A DNA stretch of 64,000 nucleotides from Echinococcus granulosus. Lineage: Eukaryota; Platyhelminthes; Cestoda; Cyclophyllidea; Taeniidae. The position numbers were made by a program, and so were the translations under genes. Positions 37,001 to 48,284 of the stretch are shown piece by piece; within the stretch, counting starts at the first letter, position 1; each line of letters opens with the position of its first letter. The stretch covers positions 127,003 to 191,002 of the forward strand of contig NW_020170512.1 of NCBI RefSeq assembly GCF_000524195.1, given 5' to 3'. The notes under the pieces were generated by a model that made no database searches, was not told the DNA's origin, and saw nothing but the letters and a program-made list of their open reading frames with translations.

Positions 37001-40000
37001 CATTCGTAATGAAAAAGTGCTCATAATAGTGCTTAGACAAACTTTTTTCGCGATTGACTAAAATGAAAGAGCTAACCCGTTTTCTAAGTGAAATGCCCCG
37101 GAAATTTTTAATGGTAGTGTTCTTGTTTACGACAAAACTACGAAGGTATTAAGTTCATGAACCCGAATTTTGCTCCTAAATTCTAATTTATGGTTTTCAT
37201 TTAACAGATTCATAAAACAAGCAGGTGCTTGTTATGATAATTTCAGTAAGAAATGTGAATATTGGGTAAAGAGCTGATCTCGACTCCTTTCTCAGGCATT
37301 CCCATTCTTAATCCGATCTCTGCTATCATAAAATTGCGTGACATAACAAGAGTGAATTACGAGGCACCATTGAAACCCTTCCTGAGTTGGTATAAGCACG
37401 TCTGGCACTCAACAAGTGATTTGGCCTGGTTCATCTTTAAGGATAATAGGCCATGCATTGGATGACAGCAGGCACTTTAACAAGGAAGCATTACAGGTAA
37501 ACGACTGTAGTCAGTTAAAGAGAAGGCAATTCCTGAACGTAACTTTGGAATCAACCACCTTGTTTGATGATGGTAAATATTCTCTAAACAATAAAATTGA
37601 TCCTGTGCAACCGAAGACTTGATGTCCAAAAATATGGAGGGTGTTATTCATTAAAATTACTAAAACTGCATGTGGAAATTCATGATAGTAACAATATTTT
37701 TTAATGCGTAGTTGTATAATTTCTCATTGTTCCTTAGCTCGTTGATTGGTTTATAAGCTTTTTGTTCCCCATCGTGACCAAAAAAGAAAACCCCTTTTGA
37801 TTCCCAAGAAAGGCTGGATAAACTCGACTAGGACGGGCCAAGGGTGTTAAAACGATGTGAAAAAAAATAAGCAAAAAGAAATTCGTGCGATGGTACATAT
37901 TTGGAGCAACAAAAATACTCAAATATTTATTCTCATTGTGGCTGACTTTAAAATCCTAACCACCTATTTACCAAGTGCTGCCTTAATTTCACTAATACCT
38001 TTTCATACACTCGAAAAAAGGTTTTCTCATTATCATCAGAAAGCAAACATAGAAACATCTTATACTAACTAAAGAATAAGTGGCTTTTTTTAAAAAAAAA
38101 GACAAAAAGTTAAAAAAGGGCCGTGAAACTGCAATAAATCTATTTTTGCCAGTTCTTTAAGAGAAATAAGTTTTCAGCGATTACATAGATTTACAAAATA
38201 AAACTAGTAAGTTGTCTTTTTGTCCATGTTGAGCACGTTTTATGAATGAAATTCATATTTTGGCAGGAGAACTTGTGATTTTGACAATCCTACTGGAATT
38301 TAGATAAAGTATATTTTAAAATTAACAATTACTTGAGGCGTAATTCGTAAGGCTGAGATTTTCTTTTATTAGCACTCACCTGGTACCATTGAATTCGTAT
38401 ATGTCTAACTAGAAATGCCATTTTACACATATATTGGGAAGTAAAATACACCCATAGCTGAGGTTACCAATCATTTCGATAGGCTTAAACCGCTCCTGCC
38501 ATCTTAAATCACAGATTAACTTTGAAGAGCGCTTAATTATAAGATTGGCATTTTGAGAGGCCTTAAACTTACTCCTTGGATTTCTCTCTTCACATTATTG
38601 CCATTGGCCCTGCATTTTGGTAATAAGCGTTGAATTAAAGTAAGTAACTTTTAGAAAAAGCCAGCCGCAAAACACATCATCACGTGTTATATAGCATACA
38701 TCCAATTCTGTATTTGAAAATTGTCCAGCAATTAAATAGTCATATTTTGACAATAATCGAAAGCGAGGACGAGGATACCGGAAAGTATTCCTTCTACGGT
38801 TCCTATCACATATGTAGGGGAATTGTCCCCATGGATAGATCTTATTTCTGTGCTTTAGTTACGTTTGCTGTCTGAGAGTCCTTCAAGTCGGTAACTTTCT
38901 GGTTCATACATTTATTTTTGCCTGATTTTATGGTAAAGCTGGGATGTTCTCCTCCCTCTCAATAAACGCGCCACCATTCCTAACGAGTTACACAAAAAAT
39001 TGAGGATCACCATTGCGAGGAGTAAACAAAAAAACACGAACAAAAGTTTTGTGTGACTTACTGATTTAGTTAAAGGATGCTTTTAAAGATGCTCTTTAGT
39101 AAATTCTTCATCCAAAATTTTTGCTTTCTTGTTATATTTCCAGCATGGAAACCAACAAAACGCAAACACATTTAAACAGTTTCCTGGTACAGTAGGTTTG
39201 ATCACATATTAGAAAATTTAGAACTCTCTCATAAATAGTGGAAAGCGTTTTGTTCGGCAAAAACCTTAATAGCTTATTTAAACCAGAGCATAATTGATAA
39301 CTAAATCCTATTTTAACCAAAAGAAATGGATTTTCCAGATCCCCTTTTGAGGTAATAATGCCTGCAATGTTGTGCAGTGGGAAAAAGTGAAGGAAACCTT
39401 CGCGGAAAATATTAACACGACGACATTAGGCGTTGATATACGTTAAAAATATCAAACACGATGATTAAACTAAGAAAATAATATAAACATAAAAATGTCC
39501 GTTGTTATGTTCATTGAACGATTATGAAGTGCAAAAAAGTTCGATTAGCTAAACTGACCGAAACACTCGTGTGAGGCTATTGGTTCCATAAAAAGATACT
39601 TAGCCAAGATGGAAGTTTCAAACTGATTGTCCATGATCTGGCCAATTTTTTTCCAATCAAGCCTAAACAAAATACGCAATAAAATTTCCCACCTCGACTC
39701 AACTTGCTGGTAATTTTGAATTGGAATCACACAAAATGCATTAAGCAAAGGAATAACTAAGTGCCGACAGAAGTAGAAAAGTGAAAAAGAATGGAAGGAG
39801 AAGCAGAGCAGCTTGATTTTTGAATACTTTATGGTTACAGAAACACTCACATACTGACCGCTTCCTCATGCTGCGCCACTCACCTCGATTGGGCAAGTTT
39901 TCGTTGTTCGTCCAGGCGCGCTCTACAGGTCTGCGCCTCCACCTCTGTGGACTTGCAGCCTGCACGCACGCAGGTGGGCGATTTTGGAGCAGCCGTGCAT

Positions 40001-43000
40001 CGTTGCTTCTCCATTGTTCGGGATATAGATGAGGTGCTCGGGACCTCAGAAGCCTTTGGGAGCTGCAAGGTTAAAGCCTTCGATCGAGGGGTAGGAGTAG
40101 GTGGAATTTTTAAGCGATTCTTGGATATATCAGATCCGGTAAACTGTAGAGCAGAAAAAATATACTTATTTTAATAATGAGTAACTTGTTACATCGACCT
40201 TTTCAGCCTCCGCGACGGTGGCCTGGGACTCTGCACACACCGTCATTACTACCTATTCTCTAATGGTAAATGAGGATGCAGTTAGATTATAAAGGTAAGA
40301 GGTTGATTAGCTTTGGATTGAATGCGCCAATAAGAGGTACAGATGCGTTTATCTTCTTACTATTAACATAGTCAAAATAAATACTTCGGACATCTGAAGG
40401 CACATTTGGCTTTCTTGCCAATTCTACTTTATTTCAGAAGGTAGCATTGTACTGACAGTGCAAGACTGTTGATATTTGCTTTTAATCTCAGTTATTCGAT
40501 CTTACAAAGGCAGACGCAATATTTTGCACTTTATTGATACAAATTAAATTGAACTCCTAGTCCCCTTTTTTGTCCATAAGAGTTCATTATTAGCATAAAA
40601 ATGTCCACATGAAGAAAACATAAATCACCAAATTCACTTATGTAAGCTTAAAGAAGATTACAAAACAGAATAGTACCTTTTAAAATCCAAAATATTTTAA
40701 AATGGGCATTAAAATTGAACGGGGTTTTGATCTTAGCAGTGGTTGTAATTAGCTACAAGCCCTTCCCAATGGTTGACATAAAACTATGGGGGCATTCTAC
40801 TCATGCTAACTTTCAATGAAAGCATATTAAGAAGGGGAAAATTTGAGGTGGTTCCTGCAGTAGTAACAAGTCGTAAGTTTATACTATAGCTAGTGATGGG
40901 AGCGCAAATAGAGTCAATTCAGAAACCACTGATCAAGTTAGGAGAGAATGAAAAGGGGACGATAATGCACAGAGTTTGTTTTCATTGAAGGCACACAATT
41001 GAAACGCGTAGTATTCAAGTCTATAGAAGTTTAAACACTCCACAGCAATCATGGTGGCTCTTAGCTGCAGTAAAACATGTGGATGATTTGAATTTACATG
41101 CTTTAAGGATGGTTGTACTGGTTACATTTCTCAATTTGCAGTCTTGACCATTTATTCCTGTGGAAGGCCTGACCTCCAACGCCTAATCGACCCATAATCT
41201 GGTGTGTGATGAAATTGGGCAAGATACCAGTCAATCTGCAGGAACAACAAACAAAACACAATCGTTTACAAATTTAAAAATTGCATTTGGATACTGATAA
41301 AGCTTTCCACTTTTGAACAATGGGAAGGTGGATCGAGCGCACTAATAGCTCTTCCCATACCAGATTTTTTCAGGTACTAGATAGCGCAGGAATTTCTGCT
41401 TACCACTCATTCTTTTATAAATTAAGAGCCTCAGCTTGCTTTGAATACCTCCAGTGCTTGCAGACTAGCTCGTTTAATAAGACCCGAAAGGATAATTTGG
41501 ACAATTTGAGATTTAAGATGTTGAATAATTTTAAGCACGATTTGACATTTCGGCCAAAGTGTCACTCGGTGTTGACTGTCTTTTACCATTTTTGCATTCA
41601 TGATATAAGAAGAGACTTCCAGTATTTGTGGTTGCTGGGATATCATAACTTAGAAGTGGAACGGTGATAACTTGGCTTAACTATATACAGACTGACTCAG
41701 AGATTTCATACAATGGTAAGAAGATCTTGGTTTGATTTCAATTCGCCGACAATAACACTGAATGCGCTGTTGTCAGTAACCCTATTAACCTTTAAATTTG
41801 GAGCCTTAAAACCTTTCTTCCGAAATATCCCTAATATTATTTTGTTCACACAAAAGTAACTGAGACAACACTTTGCAAATACTTTTTTCTAAAATGTGAA
41901 TATTTTAGGCAAAGTTGCAGCATTAACACACCTTACTACAGTATGGTTCCTCTTTTTATGACAAGACCACCATTATTCACTACCGACTATCCACCCTCGC
42001 TTGTGAGGTTTCACTAGTAACAACATTTTTAAAAATACAAAGAATTATACAAAAAATTTGGTGCGGCAATTGGTGATGTGGGAAATCCCAAATATCGTGT
42101 TCGCAGCATTAAATTTCAATCTTGGCATTCACTCATAACATGTGCTACGTAGATTGACCTCCCATTGCGGTTTCTCTTTTGCTTTTACACTTTTATAATG
42201 AAAAAGAGACGAGAATTTTGGCTTAGTAACGAGGCTGTAGTCCACACGTCCACGAGTTGACAAACGCGATACCAGCAGTGGATATTCGGATATAAGTGTT
42301 GTTTAGGGGTAATAAATGGACCAAAGTTCTTCTTTCATTACTGCTTGAAACGGAAGTGATACTTAATAATCTAGAGTTTACAGCCCTGTAATGCCAAAGC
42401 ATAAGGCAATCGAATAACTTAATGGCGTCCTCCATTAAAGTAGGAAGATTTGCAAGAAGCTTCGTTGGAATGATGGCTATTGTAATCTGCCACTTTTTTC
42501 TGGCAAGATGCCAACCTGTTGCGGATCCAACCCATAAAACCTTTTGTCGCTGGAATCGAACAACTCAACTCAGCTGTCTATTCAATTTCCTATGTGACTG
42601 CCTTTTGGTGAATCCAAAAAGGTGATATTTATAACCTAAAGAAATATAAATCCGGGAGATTCTGAGAATAAAGCTTAAGACAAAACACAATTTCTTATTT
42701 TTCACGGATAAGTTTGCGGACAAGACTTTCCCCTGCCAAATCATCTAAAACCAACTGTTTCACTTTCGAATTTTCATACCAAAGTCTACCTGCTCGGCTT
42801 CAACATCTTGCCTTTCCTGTTGATGTAGGTATAAACACATTCTATTATCATTTGCAATAAACAAAATTAAAATTTAGCCCAGGCAGGTTAATTGTTAACT
42901 ATTGTGTCAAAAATGACATGTTAATTGTGCATGATCAAGATTTAAGGGTCATTCTGACTATAATACACTAAACTTTGAGTAGTTTGTAACCAAAATTAAA

Positions 43001-46000
43001 CTGTTAGAACCATTTCTTGACGTACCAATTTCACGAAAAACCTTTAGAGTACTCAATCAGCCAGAGTTTAATGTGTGAGGGTGGAATACAAAAGTTAGGT
43101 AGTACACATAAACATTTATACATTGCGAACTCCAAGTTACAACTAAATAATTGCAAAATAATTAGTGATTGGGACCTATCTACTAAAAGTGAAAGAGAAG
43201 TTCACATCTTGGAAGGAGAATTCCTACGACTCTTTTAATACATTTTCAACCAGGATCTGAGTTAATAGTCATCGAGAGTCCTGATGTTCAACTTCATACC
43301 ATAATACTCAAAGGCTAAAACCACAATTATCCTCAGGCCAAGTTCATTCAACATCTATTTGATAGTTCTAAAATTAATAAATCACTCTGCAACACAGTAT
43401 GGTACAGTTATCATAGGCTAATGAAGAAATCATGTAACACAATATGATTCTAGTTGCAAAAATTAACAGAAATGAATTTGGACACAAATTTTCCCACTTC
43501 AATCAAAACGTTCACATTCAAGCCTTTTTTTATTAATCGCTCCCTGACTACGTCCTCTCCATCATTGCATTTTACGCAGTTAGAGATTGTTGCAGTCGTA
43601 TTGGCGGTAAAAAGGGTTCATGAGTTTCTTCTATTGACCGGACGCGTAATGCGACCAGCTGATGATCGTAGTTTTGAGGTGAAATGGTTTTATGACTCAA
43701 TCCATTTGTCATACTAGGCGAAGGGTTAAAGAATTTCACCCTTTACGAAATGTAGTCATGAAACTATTTGTTAGATAAAAAAATGATTGTATTAGCTTGT
43801 AGCAGCTGGAGAAATTTATCGGAAATTATTTTGTTTGCCTATTTTAGGTGTTTGCATCTCTCTTTGCAACATACCTAATAATTAATTGGCTGAACTTGTT
43901 TTACAGCATGGTTTAAATTTTTCATTCATTATAAAATTTAGCATAAAGTGCATCGTTATAGGTCGTGTCGAACTTACTGGGTTGCGTATCTGTGAATTTA
44001 AAAGAATGTGAGGTTAATAACTACTGGGGATATTTGCCTTGACTTCGATTGTGTAAAAATGTGCCGTTTAATCTCTACCAGGATGAGCTATCTAAGGTTT
44101 AGTGAGGCAAGAAAGGTTATTTATAGGGGTTCTGCTGGTCAATCCATTAAAGAAACCGGGATATCTGTTTCAGTACGTAAGTAAAATAAAACAGGAATTG
44201 CACACGAATCAGTGCAAATCTATATAAAGCGCTCATACTTGAAAAGAATTGTCACACATTCTGAAAATGAAAATCTAACAGGTTTTGGAAAAATTAAACA
44301 ACCCAAGTATTTCTAAACATTGGTTTTTATGCATCAACAGTCAAAATGATTAGAAGGCTTAGATTTTAGTGGAATTTGTCATATTTTAATTGCGTCACTT
44401 TAACATTTACAAAAACGCCCTTACCTGCGGTGGTCTTGGCTCATCCTGTGCTTTAGATACTAAAATGAATTATGTAAAAGTAAGAACAAAATATATACAT
44501 GTTACGAACTCCAACCAAAAAATGACGAAACAAACCTCCTAAAGGTCTGACATCACTTTCATTTGCAAAGGATTGGATCCAAGAGTAAGCAGGCCTAGGT
44601 CTTGATCTTTGGTATGAGTGAATTTTTGGGATGCTAGCTTCATCTATCATTGAATTCATTGATGTGACTGTAAAAGAAGGAAACCGAATCACATATGGCA
44701 TCAAAGTAGATGACGGCGGAGTAAATAGTGTTGCATAGAGCTCACAATTCTGACTTTTTAGTGTTGTAAACAAACTTTGGCCTGAATTGCTGGAGCCCTT
44801 AAGGGTTATGCTTCCAGAATTTCTTCTCTTTGAAGGAGTTGAGGTGGTATTTCCATCTTTAAGAGATGCGCTAGGTCCTGCGTGCGTGGAAGTGATTGTT
44901 GCAGCAGCATTCGTTGTTAATCTTTTTCTTGATTCCACAGTGAATGAGGTAGAAAGTTTGGGAATCGCTGCGTGCTGATTTCTACCTCTATCGCCACAGC
45001 TAACAGTCTTTCTGGTGGCAGTTAATTGCTGCATTGACGACCGACAGACGTCGCGACGAGTGGAGCTGCCAAAACCAAAGGGACAATAGCGTGGATCGGT
45101 TGGATCCAGATCGGAGGCGAAGCCGCAAACCGAGATCTTAGGATTTACACGTTGAAGAGAACGCAGATGGTGTACCTGACCACCCGTTTTCGTGGTTGTC
45201 GCAGTGCCTGTGATACGTCGACTGAGGTACTCCTTTCTTTCCTACTAAGAAAATGGCTAGCTGGGGAGAAAAGTTGAATATATCACACAATGCTATTTAA
45301 CGCAATTAGCCTACCGATTTCTCGAACGAATTTCTTGATAAAACAAAACTAAATTATAACTTTTTTAGGAACTAGACTAAAGTTGCATGCGTAACCCGAA
45401 GAAAGCCTTTAAGTATAAATTTACCACAATGTTTTTAATCCAAACCCATTCATTTTATCATGATTTGCGAAATTAAATACCATATTAAATTATGCTATTT
45501 TGGATCCAATGCAGAATACATCATTGCGCCTAGTACTATCCGTTTCCTTTTAAAAAGACCCCCTAGAGCAGGTATGAGTCAGCTGTTTCCACCACTCTGT
45601 TAATTCCGAAAAATCGATATTCCAATCGATAAACACTTGTGCTACATGCGAGCGTTACCATCGCGTTTACTTATAACATATATGGTAGGCTTTGTGAGAA
45701 TAGATATTACCATCAATCACTGTATTTGAAACACTTTACATGCAGTGTTTTAAGCATCAATTGAACTTGTGCATTTTAAAAACAAAACATCTTAAGTTCT
45801 TATTTAACGAGTCTTAATTCACAAAAGGCGGGATTTTAAATTAATATTTAAAATAAGCCAGGAAAGGATAAACAACAAAGTATTTATGCCAGCACCTCGG
45901 TAAATAGACAAAAACATCGATTAATAGGAACTGAAATTAGAAGTAAATTTTCGTGGCTTCTAGTTGTATCAGCATCTTGCAAGATTGTGTTTGTAAGGAA

Positions 46001-48284
46001 AAGAACAATCACAGAACAAGGAGGATGAATTGAAACCAAAGTCACTCATTTTCATCACAAATGCCCTCTGAAAGATGACCATTCGGCTACTTGCAAGATT
46101 TGTAAGGCAGTTTAAACACTAAATTAAACGGAACTGAGTGATATGATCTAATATGCAAACCTGCTGCTCAGTAATTAAGTAATTTTGAATAAAGCAGTTA
46201 TTTAAAAAGGCGCATTTCCTATTTAAAAATTTTACATTTTGAATTACTATAAAGCATAGATTAACAACGAACTGTGAAGAGCTGATCATTGGCGGACTGC
46301 GCAAAAATATTGTAAGAAGGAGTTGACTAGTCAATTTTTCAAAAAAAGAGTGTGTGATAAAATATATGCAACTATATCCGGTAATAGACCTCTTCAAGGC
46401 GTTTGCGACGCGCGATGACCTTGGCGTGCCGCTCCTCTTCACGGTTGCGCAGCTCCAAACTGCGCGCCACGCGTAGACTGTACGCGCGTTGACGAGCAGC
46501 CTCAAGAGCCGCCTCGGAGGCCTCAAGACTGGCGCGGCGCGCACGTCTGCGCTCCACCTCCAGCGCCTCCGCTCGCGCCCGCCGCTCCGCCACAGTGTGA
46601 GCGACTGGGTGATTTCCACCCACGGTCTTCCAGCAACTGCTGCTAGACTGCTCCTGGGATAATGAGGTGCTCATACGCAACAAGGAGACTAAAAAGGGGA
46701 TATCTAAAGACAAGAATGTGGAACAGAATAGGAATTAGGGGAAAGTAATGGAGTTATTACGCTTGTGATTAGCACGAATGGCGGTAGTGGAAGCAGGAGG
46801 TGGAGGAGAACCGTTGTTTCGACGGAGAGTGATTAAAGAGCGTCGCTTAACCTGTGCAGGTGTAAAAGCAACATGACGAGGATGAGAGACGACGTCGGAG
46901 CCGTCTCGTCGTGCGGCGCCCGAAACAACCGACTTCTCTGATGATCCAGTCGATGAGGGCGTGGCATCGTCACTTTCTTGTCTTTTGGCACAAAATTACC
47001 AAACATTAATGGTGATAACAAATTCTACAACTTTACATAAGTTTTTAAAACAATATCTCAGCATATGCATGCATTTCATTCTTTATAAAAAATGGTAACA
47101 GAATTTTTACACATCTTACCCGTGGATGCTCCGTGTATCAAATAGCACACGATCAAAAACACTTATCTATTAAAAAAGGGCGCTACGACACGTTCAGATT
47201 CGTAACGACATTTACATTACCAAAGATATTCGAAGAGAATAACAACACTAAGAACAATGAGTGATGACTTTTTAAGTAATAACGGAAAACGCTTGTCTTT
47301 TTTCGATGAGGCATCGAAAGCTCCGTCTGAAGATTTTTCATGCCTGTCCTTGAAAAGGATAGTCTGAAGTTAGCTGGCACTTGTCTTGATGTGTATTTTA
47401 ACCATCGGGGAAATTCGACCTCCACCTGTTGCGCGTCTTTCTTGACGGCATGCCAGAAGGTAATGCCTATATTCTTTTTTTCCGTTCTGTACCCTAACTA
47501 CAAATTATACTACTAAAGCGGTAGGCATTATTGCAATTTCAGGGAAAAGGCCTACATTGGTCGAGTTTCCCAAGAAAAGGACAACCTATAAGACCGAGAC
47601 CAAAGTTTTATCTGATGCATCGTTGGGAAAAATTCATAATTTAGGCCTGTTAAAGAGAAAACTGATCGACGCGACAAGAACAGTGCAGGCTACCACAACA
47701 TCGCAGCATGACAAACTATGCTAAAATCATTACAAAAAAACTTATTATCCCAATTTTAAAAAATTGCTTTACACTTTGCGCTGCTCGATACGCAACTGTC
47801 TAGAATTGTTTTCAATTTGAAAAAAAGTGTAAATAGCATTTTTTTTTACCGATCAATTAGAAGATGTATGAAAATTAAGTCAAGCAGTAAAGGATCACTT
47901 CAAAAAGCGCATGATAAATGGAAAGGGTTTCCCTCGAATAGGCAATGTTGCAGATCGAAAGTCCAACACACAAGAGAGATTCTTATAGTATTTTTTAAAA
48001 GATCCTGAATTTTAAAAATTATTAATTGATAAACACTTTTGTATTAGTGGACTCAAAATGAAATCGTCGTTAAACTCGTATGGAGAAAAGAGAAAGAAAT
48101 ATATCACCTCACCTTAGCTGGCCATTGAGTGAAGCCTTTTGATCCAAAGTCCTGTCGACGCAATGCGACTGGAAACCCGAGTCATCGCCATCGCCATCTT
48201 GATTTATCATTACCTCTGTGACCGTATGCGCGACATCCGCCGAAGTGATGGAAGCACTACTCTTCTGCAAATCCCCATTAGTAT
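33908..48284 (-). CDS. Large coiled-coil, Ser/Pro-rich protein, possibly MAP7/ensconsin-like (multi-exon, 5' end unresolved)
   Basis: Ten exons on the minus strand join in consistent phase: 48284-48113, 46981-46761, 46703-46390, 45241-44536, 44459-44425, 40252-40199, 40143-39884, 36168-35823, 34833-34497 and 34065-33908. They give about 867 residues without the N-terminus. In order: a Ser/Asp-rich region, then a charged Arg/Glu/Ala coiled coil (AERRARAEALEVERRRARRA through RKRLEE and ERKEYLSRR). Next come PRYCPFGFGSSTRRDV and a long Ser/Thr-rich basic stretch, a PPTPTPRSK region, a second charged and Ala-rich helical region (ARLDEQRKLAQ; AAALAGTRALEKAVGLLAGL-like) and a Pro/Ser-rich tail. The Arg/Glu coil followed by a basic Ser-rich linker recalls MAP7/ensconsin microtubule-binding proteins; the assignment is tentative and from memory. 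The donor after RKRLEE (GAG|gtctat) is weak, so the gene might be two. The start codon was not found. Confidence 0.62.
34497..34833 (-). CDS. Coiled-coil gene exon, penultimate
   Basis: Acceptor cttatttgcag|TCA in phase 0. Encodes SIRKPQSEVISALTKAASDA through LRNHLSRKKQAPPPRKSLNL. Donor CTGG|gttaag leaves one base; if it is not used, a TAA at 34492-34494 ends the protein here. Confidence 0.66.
35110..35300. other. GC-rich patch in an intron of the coiled-coil gene
   Basis: About 190 bases clearly richer in G and C than the flanks. Frames are open on both strands but no AG acceptor lies close on the minus strand. It could be an inserted short repeat or a skipped exon. Confidence 0.3.
35823..36168 (-). 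CDS. Coiled-coil gene exon, Ala/Glu-rich helix
   Basis: Acceptor gcttttcag|T; AG+T completes Ser. Encodes KCEEENNGLLETMARSTVNE, then Ala/Glu-rich helical sequence, a basic patch TERRRSHQR, and ALERMTLSVNAG. Donor AGGT|gtaagt is near-consensus and leaves phase 0. Confidence 0.68.
39884..40143 (-). CDS. Coiled-coil gene exon, Pro/Ser-rich then charged
   Basis: Acceptor tctgctctacag|TTT. Reads FTGSDISKNRLKIPPTPTP, later KASEVPSTSSISRTMEKQRC and ARLDEQRKLAQS; ends TCGAG|gtgagt with two bases over. Five cysteines occur within about 35 residues. Confidence 0.65.
40199..40252 (-). CDS. Coiled-coil gene, short exon (tentative)
   Basis: Encodes VVMTVCAESQATVAEAEK between a poor acceptor (gagaatag) and either AAG|gtcgat or GAT|gtaaca (which would extend it to 40193). 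Both keep phase 0. The neighbours also join in phase without it. Confidence 0.38.
41152..41235 (-). other. Possible alternative terminal exon in the coiled-coil gene
   Basis: An excellent acceptor (tgtttgttgttcctgcag) leads into IDWYLAQFHHTPDYG and on to TAA in the phase that the preceding exon (44425-44459) leaves. It could end a shorter isoform. A different frame in the same stretch is also open, so the coding reading is uncertain. Confidence 0.3.
42422..42625 (+). CDS. Small open frame with a signal-peptide-like start (tentative)
   Basis: Opposite strand inside the 4.2-kb intron of the coiled-coil gene. 67 codons from ATG: a short basic start, a hydrophobic core (FVGMMAIVICHFFLA), then QPVADPTHKTFCRW with a glycosylation-type NRT and several cysteines. 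A gtgaat after CDCLL could be a donor, making it a first exon. It may be chance. Confidence 0.25.
   Translation: MASSIKVGRFARSFVGMMAIVICHFFLARCQPVADPTHKTFCRWNRTTQLSCLFNFLCDCLLVNPKR
43550..43645 (+). pseudogene. Ty3/gypsy RNase H scrap
   Basis: The open frame contains QLEIVAVVLAVKRVHEFLL, which resembles the start of the RNase H domain in gypsy pol proteins, where such a block follows the RT connection. Sequence after it does not continue the domain, and the scrap lies alone in an intron. It is a short dead fragment. Confidence 0.45.
44425..44459 (-). CDS. Coiled-coil gene, 35-base exon
   Basis: tgaattcattttag-type acceptor, then TA completes the split codon and SKAQDEPRPPQ follows, ending CAG|gtaagg. 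Short, but both splice sites are strong and the phase fits both neighbours. Confidence 0.6.
44536..45241 (-). CDS. Coiled-coil gene, longest exon
   Basis: Acceptor cttagtag|GAA. 235 codons: ERKEYLSRRITGTA continues the coil, then YCPFGFGSSTRRDVCRSS, a Ser/Thr-rich basic region (STPSKRRNSGSITLKGSSN) and ends NESDVRPLGG. Donor GGAG|gtttgt leaves one base. A 76-bp intron follows. Confidence 0.65.
46390..46703 (-). CDS. Coiled-coil gene exon, Arg/Glu/Ala coiled coil
   Basis: Acceptor cttgtctttag|AT; C+AT completes the codon. The last 75 or so residues are almost all Arg, Glu, Ala, Leu and Lys in heptad-like order (AERRARAEALEVERRRARRA, RNREEERHAKVIARRKRLEE). GC content is much higher than the flanks. 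If the weak donor GAG|gtctat is not used, the frame stops six codons later at TAG (46378-46380). Confidence 0.68.
46761..46981 (-). CDS. Coiled-coil gene exon, basic Ser/Pro-rich
   Basis: One base completes the codon from the exon above (AG+A, Arg). It then encodes QESDDATPSSTGSSEK, a basic VKRRSLITLRRNNGSPPPP run and more, ending AAGC|gtaata with one base over. The intron after it is only 57 bp. Confidence 0.65.
48113..48284 (-). CDS. Coiled-coil gene, most 5' exon assigned
   Basis: Acceptor tgcttatttttgaag, donor CAGCTAAG|gtgagg. Encodes TNGDLQKSSAS through HTVTEVMINQDGDGDDSGF, acidic and Ser-rich. It begins with two bases of a split codon, so at least one more upstream exon ends with one base over. 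The candidate exon at 58201-58331 would fit that phase. Confidence 0.6.
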
